From Candidatus Phycosocius spiralis (GTDB lineage Bacteria > Pseudomonadota > Alphaproteobacteria > Caulobacterales > Aquidulcibacteraceae), in assembly GCF_030158815.1 (NCBI RefSeq), contig NZ_BPFZ01000002.1, positions 231,732-295,731 of the forward strand: a DNA stretch of 64,000 nucleotides. The letters run 5' to 3'. Below, piece after piece: positions 55,112-63,301 of the stretch. The position numbers were made by a program, and so were the translations under genes. Positions within the stretch are counted from its first letter, which is position 1. Each line of letters starts with the position of its first letter. The notes below the pieces were generated by a model. The model saw nothing but the letters and a program-made list of their open reading frames with translations. It searched no databases and was not told the origin of the DNA.

Positions 55112-55171
55112 TTAGGCCACTTTTGCTTCGAAAGCCAGTGGGCTGATGCCGCCAGCCAAGTACGCGGCATT
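55112..55171 (-). pseudogene. C-terminal fragment of an IS3-family OrfB transposase
   Basis: On the minus strand a frame ending at TAA 55112-55114 reads NAAYLAGGISPLAFEAKVA, which matches the end of IS3-family transposases (RHSxLGGxSPxxFE...). Nothing of the catalytic core remains. Confidence 0.55.
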
Positions 55172-55200
55172 GCATCGACAGCATGCTGCCGATGCAATGC
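55167..55200. repeat. 34-bp near-perfect palindrome
   Basis: GCATTGCATCG (55167-55177), A, CAGCATGCTG, C, CGATGCAATGC (55190-55200). The whole is self-complementary except one A:C pair. It lies inside the IS debris at the island edge. It could be a hairpin, a resolution or dimer-resolution-like site, or an inverted-duplication scar. Confidence 0.75.
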
Positions 55201-55273
55201 AATCCCATCCAAACTCGATTAACCTTGCAACCGGACTTCCTGCCGAATGAGTGGTACGGCTACAGGGGGCAGG

Positions 55274-55429
55274 TCAGTCCTGCGGTTGAAGGCCAGCAAA
55301 GTGCTTGCGCCAGCCATAGATCGTCTGCTCGCTAACCTTGTGCTTCCTGGCGACTTCGGCCACGCTGCTCCGATCTGCCTCGCGCAGCAGGGCAACCACT
55401 TGTAAGTCTGTAAAACGGCTCTTTCTCAT
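55274..55429 (-). pseudogene. Truncated IS3-family OrfA
   Basis: A 51-codon frame from ATG 55429: MRKSRFTDLQVVALLREAD and EVARKHKVSEQTIYGWRKHF, the N-terminal helix-turn-helix of IS3/IS407-group OrfA. Full-length OrfA is about 85-90 residues; the sequence breaks after FAGLQPQ and reads into a TGACCTGCCCCC end. AGGAAGAG precedes the start. Confidence 0.8.
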
Positions 55430-55606
55430 CGGCTCTTCCTTTCGCTTGAAGAGCCATCATTCCAGAAATTATCGGTCCGAAAAGTCGGGCAGGTCATTTG
55501 CAGTCAGTGGCTCAGGTTTAATGCCGAACCGGTGGTGTCCAGCTGGTAATCGTTTAGCCATAAACTCACTCTGGCAAGTTAAGGGGGGCTCACACACGAG
55601 GGGAAG

Positions 55607-56794
55607 TTACCCTGCGGCACTGCGCAGCACCTCAACGACCCGGTCTTGCTGCTCATCCGACAAGCCAGCCCACATTGGTAAGCGGACGAGCCTTTCAGAC
55701 TGCTGATTCGTGACATCTAAGTCGCCATGCGGCCGACCATAACGCTTCCCGGCAGGGGATGAGTGAAGCGGTACGTAGTGGAAAACCGACCAGATCTCAT
55801 TGCGCTTAAACGAATTAAGGACCATTTGACGGTCGATTTCTGGCACCAGGAGAACGTAGTACATGTGGGCATTGTGCTCACAGTCATCTGGAATAATCGG
55901 TCGCCTCAGTATTCCCTTGGTTTCCAGCGGTTCAAGAAGCTCATGATAACGCTGCCAGCATGCCAGCCGCTCTTTGGTTATTCGATCTGCTTCTTCAAGT
56001 TGCGCCCACAGGAAAGCGGCAATCAACTCCCCTGGCAGGAACGACGAGCCCACCTCTTGCCAAGTGTACTTATCGACTTCTCCCCTGAAGAACCGACTGC
56101 GGTCGGTCCCTTTCTCGCGAATGATCTCTGCGCGAAGGCTCATACCTAGACTATTGACGAGCAGCGCACCGCCTTCTCCCGAGATCACGTTTTTTGTTTC
56201 GTGGAAACTGTAGGCTCCGAGATCACCAATGCTGCCCAGGGCCCGCCCTTTGTAGGTCGACATTACCCCCTGCGCCGCATCCTCAACGACTTTCAATCCA
56301 TGCTTCTGGGCGATGGCCATAATCGTATCCATCTCGCACGCCACTCCCGCGTAATGCACGGGAGCAATGGCACGGGTACGCGGCGTAATGGCGGATTCAA
56401 TCAGCCGTTCGTCCAAATTAAGAGTGTCTTCTCTGATATCGACAAACACGGGGACCCCACCACGGAGCACAAAGGCATTGGCGGTAGATACAAAGGTGTA
56501 CGACGGCATGAGGACCTCGTCGCCGGGCTGAATATCTAGCAACAAAGCAGCCATCTCAAGTGCCGCCGTGCAAGAGTGAGTAAGCAGCCCCTTATTACAT
56601 CCAGTCCGCTCCTCCAGCCATGCATGACAGCGCTTGGTGAAAGGCCCATCGCCAGCCAGGCTACCGTTAAAGTGTGCTTCAGCGATGTAGTACAACTCCT
56701 TACCTGTCATGTGAGGCCAATTGAAAGGGATTTGATAATTAGTCTTGTTCATAATTTTCAAATCTGCCTCATTGAGAATAAGAGTATTCGTCAT
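55607..56794 (-). CDS. dTDP-4-amino-4,6-dideoxy-sugar aminotransferase, WecE/RffA type
   Basis: DegT/DnrJ/EryC1/StrS PLP aminotransferase of 395 residues. IPFNWPHMTGKELYYIAEA at the N-terminus is the WecE/RffA fingerprint; LLTHSCTAALEMAALLL, DEVLMPSYTFVSTANAF, VVEDAAQGVMSTYKG and the PLP lysine in SFHETKNVISGEGGA follow. WecE makes dTDP-4-amino-4,6-dideoxygalactose (Fuc4N) from dTDP-4-keto-6-deoxyglucose. Here it would supply the amino sugar for the cassette. It is the last gene of the operon and overlaps the membrane protein gene by four bases. No RmlA or RmlB homologue lies nearby, so dTDP-4-keto-6-deoxyglucose must come from elsewhere. Confidence 0.92.
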   Translation of the reverse strand: MTNTLILNEADLKIMNKTNYQIPFNWPHMTGKELYYIAEAHFNGSLAGDGPFTKRCHAWLEERTGCNKGLLTHSCTAALEMAALLLDIQPGDEVLMPSYTFVSTANAFVLRGGVPVFVDIREDTLNLDERLIESAITPRTRAIAPVHYAGVACEMDTIMAIAQKHGLKVVEDAAQGVMSTYKGRALGSIGDLGAYSFHETKNVISGEGGALLVNSLGMSLRAEIIREKGTDRSRFFRGEVDKYTWQEVGSSFLPGELIAAFLWAQLEEADRITKERLACWQRYHELLEPLETKGILRRPIIPDDCEHNAHMYYVLLVPEIDRQMVLNSFKRNEIWSVFHYVPLHSSPAGKRYGRPHGDLDVTNQQSERLVRLPMWAGLSDEQQDRVVEVLRSAAG

Positions 56795-58416
56795 TGGTCT
56801 AACACCGATTCACATCGAATCACGCGAACACTGAGAGCGCCGTACTCTTTGATGCCAAGCGTGTGTAAAACACCGCTTAAACGTTCCTTGCAATAGACAT
56901 CGAGGAAGGCAAAATGGTGTTTTTTGGCAAGAATCGGTATTCCATTTTTAGAGGCAAGCCGATTCAACATTCCATTCCCCGAAATTTCCTGACCATATGC
57001 GGTAGAAAATGGAGCAAGAGTAAAAACACCCATGCCATAAATTTTATATGCCATAGCAGAGTCTGATTGTTTCAAGACTGGGTAAGCAGCCTCGAAAGGA
57101 AATGTGGCACCCCAAACTACAACAATCTCTTCAGGGAAGCCTTGCAAGCTCATTCGTTTCTGATCGGACACTATTTGAGCAGCTCTTGACTCAGAAAAAA
57201 CAGCCGTTGTGTTGAACAATGCAGCCACTACCAGGACACCTAAGGCGAACCGTTTGCGCAGATTTCCATATTCCCTGTTCCCTGTTCCTGGTACCAAAAG
57301 GGGAGCAACTATGAGTAGAGATATGACAGGAATATAGACACGCAAGATACTAGGACGACCAGATACACCCAACGCAAAGAAGACTGCAAGACAAAGAGCC
57401 CAAGTAAAAAAAAGTTTCCGATTCGGAAATAATAATAACAACAACAACGCAGCAAAAAAACCTGGCAGCAAAACTGGATGAGTAAACGTTTTTATCCCAA
57501 TCCATCCATTGTTTAGCGCGATACTTGAGGCGGGTAGTGGGCCAAGCTCCGTAAGCATTGCATTCAAGGCAACCGGATTTGCAATTTCTGAATCAACAAA
57601 AAACCAAGAATTAATCAAATCGATATCATTTTCGGAATAGCCATGTCGATCAAGAATATCTGGGCGGCTCTTCAAATGAGCGTCAGCGCCGAAATCAGTA
57701 ATTGGTGCACGAGCAGGATTTAATGAGTTGAATGCTTTCCAATTTTCACCTTTATAAGCTTGGCTATCGATAAAAGCAGCAGTGCCAATTGCTAGCAAAA
57801 GGGCTAATGATGAGGCTTGCGCGGTGCGATCTTTAGTCCATTTCAACCAAGGCAAAAGGGGTAATGCTACTAACAAGACGAGCAAAAACTCATGACTGCG
57901 AACAAGATAACCACCGAACGCAAGAATACATCCTGCCAATAGCATTAACCGACTTCTCTGATGCGCATAAACATGCCAGCAAACAACCGCTCCAACGGTG
58001 AGTAACCCAGCATTGATTGTGAACTGCGGAAAAAGAACAGGTCGCGCAAATAAGAAAATTAGTACTAATAGTGATGCCAGCCAACCAACACCTAATTTTC
58101 TGAACGCGTGGAGCACTACGGCCCCGACGATAAAAAGTACGCCAATTGTTGCTATGGAATAACCCAACACACCATCTATTTGCGGTATCGCTCGTACCAA
58201 ATAGCCCCAAAGAACATTGGAAAAAATAAGATTCGGCATGCCGACTGCTGCAATACCATAGCCATGGGCAACCATGGACATTGCAACGTCATCGTTAGTC
58301 TCCCACTGAGGCTCAAAGAAAAAGCAAAGGACAAATATAAATGCAGCAGAAACAAGAATATCTAAAGCAAGCTGCGAATTTTTCTCAATCAGGTTTGAGC
58401 AAGTTGAGTTAGCCAC
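56791..58416 (-). CDS. Large membrane protein, GT-C-like glycosyltransferase candidate
   Basis: Polytopic protein of about 541 residues with at least ten hydrophobic segments (for example FIFVLCFFF, LASLLVLIFLFARPVL, GFFAALLLLLLFP) and a soluble C-terminal part. After the first helix there is EPQWETNDDVAMSM, an acidic first loop like the catalytic loop of GT-C enzymes that take lipid-linked sugar donors (ArnT, GtrC-like). No closer family is recognised. I read the start as GTG 58416, overlapping the previous stop; the frame is open to 58458. It lies between a small SMR-like gene and the aminotransferase gene. Confidence 0.7.
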   Translation of the reverse strand: MANSTCSNLIEKNSQLALDILVSAAFIFVLCFFFEPQWETNDDVAMSMVAHGYGIAAVGMPNLIFSNVLWGYLVRAIPQIDGVLGYSIATIGVLFIVGAVVLHAFRKLGVGWLASLLVLIFLFARPVLFPQFTINAGLLTVGAVVCWHVYAHQRSRLMLLAGCILAFGGYLVRSHEFLLVLLVALPLLPWLKWTKDRTAQASSLALLLAIGTAAFIDSQAYKGENWKAFNSLNPARAPITDFGADAHLKSRPDILDRHGYSENDIDLINSWFFVDSEIANPVALNAMLTELGPLPASSIALNNGWIGIKTFTHPVLLPGFFAALLLLLLFPNRKLFFTWALCLAVFFALGVSGRPSILRVYIPVISLLIVAPLLVPGTGNREYGNLRKRFALGVLVVAALFNTTAVFSESRAAQIVSDQKRMSLQGFPEEIVVVWGATFPFEAAYPVLKQSDSAMAYKIYGMGVFTLAPFSTAYGQEISGNGMLNRLASKNGIPILAKKHHFAFLDVYCKERLSGVLHTLGIKEYGALSVRVIRCESVLDQ

Positions 58417-58783
58417 TGGCAGCCACCACCGTACCAAGCACAATAAGCCCCACTCCAATTGCTTTCTGAAAAGTCAAAGGCTCACTTAATAGCCAACCAC
58501 TCAGAAGCAAAACTACGACAAAGTTAAGACTCATAAATGGGTATGCGTGACTAAGATCAAACTTTGTCATGGCTGCCATCCATGCAAGCGATGCAAGGAA
58601 TCCAGCTGCGAAGCCTGTAAATATCGCCGGATCGAAAAAAAGTCCAAATAGAAATTTGAGCTTTTCTGCAGACTCAACGGGTAGCGGCCCAAATTGCGCA
58701 ATGCGCCACTTTAGAATTAGTTGCCCGTATACTGTAAAACCTATGGTAGCAAGGATATAGAGATAATCTATATATCGACTCAT
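58409..58783 (-). CDS. Small four-helix SMR/EamA-like protein (ArnE-like)
   Basis: A 124-residue protein with four hydrophobic helices: YILATIGFTVYGQLILKW, IFTGFAAGFLASLAWMAAMT, HAYPFMSLNFVVVLLLSGWL and a final AIGVGLIVLGTVVAAS. This matches ArnE/ArnF-type subunits that flip undecaprenyl-phosphate aminoarabinose, and EmrE-like SMR proteins. Size and position between a propeller-like gene and a GT-C-like gene favour a flippase for a lipid-linked sugar. The start overlaps the upstream gene by four bases. Confidence 0.75.
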   Translation of the reverse strand: MSRYIDYLYILATIGFTVYGQLILKWRIAQFGPLPVESAEKLKFLFGLFFDPAIFTGFAAGFLASLAWMAAMTKFDLSHAYPFMSLNFVVVLLLSGWLLSEPLTFQKAIGVGLIVLGTVVAASG

Positions 58784-59706
58784 CTATTCCTCTCTAATAC
58801 AGCCAATCCAAATCCGGTCTTACCATAGCCATTGCCGTTATAAAGCATATAGCGGGCGCCATTGTGATCGAATACAAAAGGGTATTCGATCATTTCGGAA
58901 TCCCATCCGCTCGGTGAGACATCAATTCCAGTATTCTTCAAGTCCAAAGTCCATTTTTTTCCATCCTCAGACTTGGCGTAACCGATACGGTATTTTTCAC
59001 CAGATCCGTTACGAAAAGAAAACCACATCTCAAAACCACCACCATCGTTCAGCACTACGGTAGGTCTAGAAAAGGCTTGAGCGCTTCCAATCTCGTATGG
59101 CACAGCTAGACCTGTCCGGCTCCAATTACTACCGTCATCAGACGAGGCATGTTGAATTACATGCAGCATCTCTCCATTTCCCGCATCCCATGTGAGTGTA
59201 GAACCGTACCACATATCGAACCCACCCGATGGCCTTGCTTGCACCCAAGGGTAAGACAAGCTGATTGGATCCGTTGAGTCGCTGCCCATAAAGAACTGTT
59301 CACCGTCCTGTTGAAGCGAGAGTTGCGGAGTCACAATCAGTCGTCCGATATCCCCTCTCCAATGCCCAGTGGGTGGATTCTGCCACCCCATGAATAACAT
59401 ATATCGCACACCATTAGCCTCATAGCAGTTGCCAATGCTAACGCCATCAGAATAAAAGCTTCCGACTGGCCCGTGCGCGAAAAATGGATTTTGATGTTCA
59501 GTGATAACTTTGTGCTGAACGATGTCGACATCCACTGCGCCTACAGAGGAGCGATGCTGTTCGTCGCGGGCACTAAAAAAGATGCGATAAACATCACCTG
59601 CCATATGGACAGGTAATGGATTGGCGGCATGCGAGATCAGCTTTGGATGCTGGCCACTTTCCCTGGGAACATAAAGCTGACCAAGTTTTTTCCAACGCCT
59701 TGTCAT
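58780..59706 (-). CDS. Glycosidase-like beta-propeller protein of unknown function
   Basis: A 308-residue protein with the repeat pattern of five-bladed propellers (GH43/GH32/GH130 clan): VYRIFFSARDEQHRSSVGAV, RYMLFMGWQNPPTGHW, SYPWVQARPSGGFDMWYGS, GFEMWFSFRNGSGEKYRIGY and ARYMLYNGNGYGKTGFGLAV. It has no signal peptide, so it is probably cytosolic. Such proteins in surface-glycan operons are usually unannotated. A role in sugar transfer, phosphorolysis or trimming is possible but unproven. It overlaps both neighbours by four bases. Confidence 0.7.
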   Translation of the reverse strand: MTRRWKKLGQLYVPRESGQHPKLISHAANPLPVHMAGDVYRIFFSARDEQHRSSVGAVDVDIVQHKVITEHQNPFFAHGPVGSFYSDGVSIGNCYEANGVRYMLFMGWQNPPTGHWRGDIGRLIVTPQLSLQQDGEQFFMGSDSTDPISLSYPWVQARPSGGFDMWYGSTLTWDAGNGEMLHVIQHASSDDGSNWSRTGLAVPYEIGSAQAFSRPTVVLNDGGGFEMWFSFRNGSGEKYRIGYAKSEDGKKWTLDLKNTGIDVSPSGWDSEMIEYPFVFDHNGARYMLYNGNGYGKTGFGLAVLERNR

Positions 59707-60368
59707 ATGCCCCTCAACCTTGTACTGGGCACTTTTGATCGCTCGGTAGCAGTACCAATATAGACGCCTTCAGACGCCGCATCTGTGAGTAGAAGCGCAC
59801 CGGCACCTACAACACATCTATCCCCGATTTTGATGTGATCACGTAATGTCGCGTTCACCCCAACGAAACACTGTTCGCCAATTTCTACCCCACCCGAGAC
59901 GACCACATGCGATGCAATAAAGGTGTGATCGTGAATCACTGAATGATGACCAATGTGGTTACCGCTCCACAAAGTTACGTTGTTGCCTATCGTTACGAAA
60001 GGCTGAATAGTGTTGTCTTCAAAAATGAAACAGTTTTCGCCGACTCTTCCTTCATTGAGCACGTTTGCACGCGAGCTGATGAAGCTCACCAGCTTGTAAC
60101 CCATCTTCTTTGCAGCGAGAAACTTTTCTTTACGGACAGCATTCAGCTTCGAGTAACTCAGTGCAACAAAAAAAACATAGGAATCGGGCGGATAGTTTTT
60201 AGCGACATCCTCAAACGCGACAACCGGCAAACCGAAAAACTCAGACTCCTTGATGTAGTTTGCATCTACCGTAAAGGCAACGACTTCGTAATTGGAATCC
60301 GTACTGAAGTAGTAGTGTGCTAGTTGCGCGATGTCGCCAGAGCCAAAAATTACAAGCGGTTTTTTCAT
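59703..60368 (-). CDS. NeuD/PglD-like sugar acetyltransferase
   Basis: A 221-residue hexapeptide-repeat acyltransferase. The N-terminal Rossmann-like PLVIFGSGDIAQLAHYYF binds substrate; the left-handed beta-helix shows GENCFIFEDNTIQPFVTIGN, GNHIGHHSVIHDHTFIASHV and VGVNATLRDHIKIGDRCVVG. The catalytic His is probably in GHHSVIHDH. PglD/NeuD relatives N- or O-acetylate UDP- or dTDP-amino sugars, which fits acylation of the WecE product. It overlaps both neighbours. Confidence 0.88.
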   Translation of the reverse strand: MKKPLVIFGSGDIAQLAHYYFSTDSNYEVVAFTVDANYIKESEFFGLPVVAFEDVAKNYPPDSYVFFVALSYSKLNAVRKEKFLAAKKMGYKLVSFISSRANVLNEGRVGENCFIFEDNTIQPFVTIGNNVTLWSGNHIGHHSVIHDHTFIASHVVVSGGVEIGEQCFVGVNATLRDHIKIGDRCVVGAGALLLTDAASEGVYIGTATERSKVPSTRLRGI

Positions 60369-61003
60369 GGCAACTTCCTCACCAGAATCGTAAACTCATA
60401 AAGACCATAGTCATGAAACAATGCGACCTGACGAGAATAGCGACGTTTGCACAAATCAAACAAGTGACATGGGTCTGCGTAATAGAGATAGTCGCGCTTT
60501 TTGTCCTCGTCTGAGTACGAGGTCAGGCAGTTGAACGCGAATCCAAGACTGCTGGTTCGGTCAAGAACGTCCAAGGTGGCCTGCAGATAATCAAACCACT
60601 CTGCATCCGAGCGCCCCAGTCGCACATTAAAGATACCACTGGCCAAGCCATAGTCAGCCACTTCGTCTGGCTCTGCCGCGGTGATGAACCTAGCTTGATC
60701 GGCAGTAGCGTGGCGTTGCTCTGCCACCTTGATCATTTCCTGGGAAACATCCACCCCAAGATATTTGCAGTTTGCGTGCTTGTCTCGCAGATAGTCGAGC
60801 AAGGCGCCGTAGCCGCAACCCAGGTCGTTCAGGGAGAAATTAGGCGTCTTGGGGTCAATGATTTTGCACAATTGCGCAAACCTGACCGTCTGGCTTTCTT
60901 CGCCATTCCAGTCGACCCCGCGAGGCGTATCACCATGTTCAGCAAGTTTTTCAGCGTAATAAGTTGCAACCTCGTCGAGCAGACTAATCTTTTTGTTTTG
61001 CAT
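60365..61003 (-). CDS. SAM-dependent methyltransferase
   Basis: Class I methyltransferase of 212 residues. Motif I is LNDLGCGYGALLDYLRD and the acidic loop LGVDVSQEMIKVAEQR follows; RFITAAEPDE is the post-motif region. YYADPCHLFDLCKRRYSRQV is characteristic of a group found in O-antigen and secondary metabolite clusters. It could O-methylate the sugar. The stop overlaps the acetyltransferase start by four bases and its 5' end overlaps the glycosyltransferase by 20. Confidence 0.85.
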   Translation of the reverse strand: MQNKKISLLDEVATYYAEKLAEHGDTPRGVDWNGEESQTVRFAQLCKIIDPKTPNFSLNDLGCGYGALLDYLRDKHANCKYLGVDVSQEMIKVAEQRHATADQARFITAAEPDEVADYGLASGIFNVRLGRSDAEWFDYLQATLDVLDRTSSLGFAFNCLTSYSDEDKKRDYLYYADPCHLFDLCKRRYSRQVALFHDYGLYEFTILVRKLP

Positions 61004-61913
61004 AAATCTGCCTCACGATGGTATATGGACGCTGCTTCGTTTCAGAGAATATCTTGGATAAGTAGATACCCACGACACCGATAAAAGAGATGACCATGCC
61101 TCCAAGAAGCCAAATAGAGGCCATGACTGATGTCCATCCGCTCATGGGTTTTGCAAGGAATAGCCAGTGCGTAACCAGATACACGATGTAAGCTAGAGCA
61201 AACAGCGAGATCGCTACGCCGATGTAAAAAATGCTGACCAGCGGAGCATTGCTGAATGACGTCACCGAGTTGACCAGCAATGACATCTTCCGGCGGAAGG
61301 TGTAAGTGGTTTCACTGGTTTGGTGCTTCTTGATTACCTGAGGGCGCTGGTCGAAACCGATGATGTGCCACAGGCCCGCCATAAAAACTTCGCGCTCCTG
61401 ATGACACAACAGCGCATCAACATAGCGCCTCGCCATCAGCCGAGTGGTCACAACGTTTTCTGGTAGCGCAAGTCCCGTTAGCGCTTTGAAGAAACGATAG
61501 AACCACTGACCGCTCCAACGCTCAAACCAGTTTCCTTTTCTGCGCTCTTGGACTCCGTAGACGACATCACAGCGGTCTTGCTTCATCTGCTGCGCGAACG
61601 CCTCTAGCCACTCCGGTTCCTCTTCAAGGTCGCTATCGATGAGAAAAACCAGCTCTCCTTTGGCGTGCGCCAATCCAGTCATCATCGCCTTGTGATGCCC
61701 AAAGTTACGGGACAAATCAACTACAACAACGTGTGAATCCTGTTCGGTGAGTCTGACAGCCAGATCCAGGCTGTTGTCTGGTGACCCATCATTCACAAGC
61801 ACAATTTCATAATCTTCTCCAACCATCCGCTTTGCACTAGCGCTCGCACGTTCGTGAAACTCGTTGATATAAGGAGCAGACTGGTAGAGGGTTGCGACTA
61901 TTGAAAGCTTCAT
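60984..61913 (-). CDS. GtrB/ArnC-like polyprenyl-phosphate glycosyltransferase
   Basis: A 309-residue GT2 enzyme of the DPM1/GtrB/ArnC type that makes polyprenyl-phosphate sugars. The N-terminal GT-A domain has [53 protein letters not shown] and the DxD-like [17 protein letters not shown]. Two C-terminal membrane helices ([20 protein letters not shown] and [20 protein letters not shown]) complete the type. It is the carrier-loading step of the proposed cassette. Confidence 0.9.
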   Translation of the reverse strand: MKLSIVATLYQSAPYINEFHERASASAKRMVGEDYEIVLVNDGSPDNSLDLAVRLTEQDSHVVVVDLSRNFGHHKAMMTGLAHAKGELVFLIDSDLEEEPEWLEAFAQQMKQDRCDVVYGVQERRKGNWFERWSGQWFYRFFKALTGLALPENVVTTRLMARRYVDALLCHQEREVFMAGLWHIIGFDQRPQVIKKHQTSETTYTFRRKMSLLVNSVTSFSNAPLVSIFYIGVAISLFALAYIVYLVTHWLFLAKPMSGWTSVMASIWLLGGMVISFIGVVGIYLSKIFSETKQRPYTIVRQIYAKQKD

Positions 61914-62608
61914 GCCACATACCTCATGTATTGAGGACTGTCTTTGCCACAGTTAAACAAAAGATCAAGGATTGTGACACCATGAGTGAACTCACCCCAA
62001 AGTTGTGGGTACGCGGGGTATCCGGCGTAGTCGAACCAGGTCAGCTTAATCCCCAGATCCGAAAAAACCTTTTCATCGACATAGTCCTTGGCTGCTGGTC
62101 CTGAGATGTACTCGGTGCCACCAGCTTGCACACACAGATCTGCTAGCCGCTCCGTCTTCCCATCAAGCAGCGTGTAATCCCAAGAACTTGTAATGGCGGT
62201 TTTTATTGCTAGGTAATTGCAGATAGCTTCGATAAAACGACGATTGAGTAGGGAAATGTGAGTGAAGTTCTGCTCAAGGTACAGCGGCTCTAACCATGAA
62301 GCGATTTCCGAGAAATGGGGAGCCCGGCGATAGTTCTGCGCCAATGCTTTCCAATGTGCAGCGGCCCAGTCAGTGCCATCAATCTCAGTCTCTCTGATTT
62401 TTTGGTGGTACTTACCTTTCACCAGAACAGGAACCGTGAGCCACTGAACCCCTTGGGGCGTTTTGATTTGATTTCGATTGCGCCAGTCGCGGCGCGTGTA
62501 CTGCATGTCGTCGTAAAGAATGAATTCATCGACAGCTGCAATCATGTCGAAGTAGCCCTTCCAAGGGATGTAATTTGATTGCAAAATTGCTATCCTTTTG
62601 GACTTCAT
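61910..62608 (-). CDS. WbqC family protein
   Basis: A 232-residue WbqC-like protein. [20 protein letters not shown] at the N-terminus, [20 protein letters not shown] and [15 protein letters not shown] are family landmarks. WbqC proteins occur in O-antigen and other glycan clusters with unknown exact function. ATG at 62608 is the standard family start; eight in-frame codons precede it. It is the first complete gene of the operon; the next gene upstream is cut by an IS. Confidence 0.88.
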   Translation of the reverse strand: MKSKRIAILQSNYIPWKGYFDMIAAVDEFILYDDMQYTRRDWRNRNQIKTPQGVQWLTVPVLVKGKYHQKIRETEIDGTDWAAAHWKALAQNYRRAPHFSEIASWLEPLYLEQNFTHISLLNRRFIEAICNYLAIKTAITSSWDYTLLDGKTERLADLCVQAGGTEYISGPAAKDYVDEKVFSDLGIKLTWFDYAGYPAYPQLWGEFTHGVTILDLLFNCGKDSPQYMRYVA

Positions 62609-62671
62609 TCCGAACACACTCCGCCCAGACAAAAAAACGATAATATTGCGATATCTCTTAACGTAATTATT

Positions 62672-62908
62672 TTATTTAACCTCGATTTCACCTACCAATA
62701 TATTTGATCCGTTCGAAAGGTTTCTAATAGTTAGCTGCTTCTTGCCTGCTACTGAAAATGCCTTGGGATCAATAGATGTTGTCATAAGAGCTTTATGAGT
62801 ATTGGTTCTGACTGCAGGGCTATCGTCGATCATCAATTGCAGGTTGCCCTGAAAATACCCGCCCTTCAATTTATTAACCCGGCAATCAAATAGCCTGTAA
62901 TGCTGCAT
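62672..62908 (-). pseudogene. 3' fragment of a gene cut by an IS3-family insertion
   Basis: The frame reads VNKLKGGYFQGNLQLMIDDS, then LMTTSIDPKAFSVAGKKQLT and ends LVGEIEVK: a beta-strand-rich C-terminus with no recognised family. Its upstream limit coincides with the IS end (TGACCTGAGC at 62910), so the rest of the gene has been displaced. The last residues of the frame are created by the IS sequence (MQHYRLFD). Confidence 0.65.
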
Positions 62909-62938
62909 TTGACCTGAGCCCCGATGGTCCCTCGTTCT

Positions 62939-63290
62939 TTATGAGAGTCCTGTTTGTTGATACCGCCAAGTTTTCTGTTTGGGAAGCGCGCCGGGAGCGA
63001 TGCTTCCACATTGCGAGAGCCAAGGGCGCGTAGCAGGCGCAAGTCCGCCGATTCCACTATGGGGCCGCACATTGTTGAAGTCGTGTCGCCAAAGACTGAG
63101 GGCCCGTTTTGCATGGCCTAAGCTGACGAACACTTCCTCGTTCAACAACTCGTCGCTGAGCTTGCCGTTGAAGCACGGGGCCAAAGCCATTCTGTTGAGG
63201 CTTGCTTGGGGCGATGTAATGCCAGCTGACGCCCGTACTATTTTGCCACTCCAGCATGGCACGAGACACACACTCTGTCCCATAGCACAT
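62939..63290 (-). pseudogene. IS3-family OrfB C-terminal half with frameshift
   Basis: Minus strand: [15 protein letters not shown] and SWHYIAPSKPQQNGF in one frame, then after a one-base shift near 63175-63185 NGKLSDELLNEEVFVSLGHA, RALSLWRHDFNNVRPHSGIG and GLAPATRPW. This is the region from the second catalytic Asp (DNGTE) to the end; the last DDE Glu region is VESFNGKL in relatives and is damaged here (GPVLQ/APCFNG). Confidence 0.8.
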
Positions 63291-63301
63291 TCGGAACCGA
63301 G

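Larger units (their letters stand above)
54970..55273. other. Junction region with IS debris
   Basis: No intact gene. From about 54960 the DUF3604 sequence stops. The remaining bases hold an IS3 OrfB tail (55112-55171), a 34-bp palindrome (55167-55200) and an IS end-like GGGGGCAGGTCA at 55265-55276. Confidence 0.6.
55112..55496 (-). mobile_element. Remnant of one or more IS3-family elements
   Basis: It contains an OrfB tail, a palindrome, a truncated OrfA and two ends with TGACCTGCCC: one at 55487-55496 upstream of OrfA and one at 55265-55276 immediately after the OrfA truncation. The second end suggests a further element inserted into, or recombined with, the first. The left limit is unclear. 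Confidence 0.65.

Noticed and set aside
55167..55200. CRISPR repeat or terminator for the palindrome
   Set aside because: There is a single copy with no spacers, and no T-run on either side; a 34-bp loop-free palindrome is not a usual terminator.
55338..55706. 122-codon plus-strand frame across IS remnants and the aminotransferase end
   Set aside because: It is antisense to OrfA and to the aminotransferase gene, and Ser/Arg-rich without any family match.
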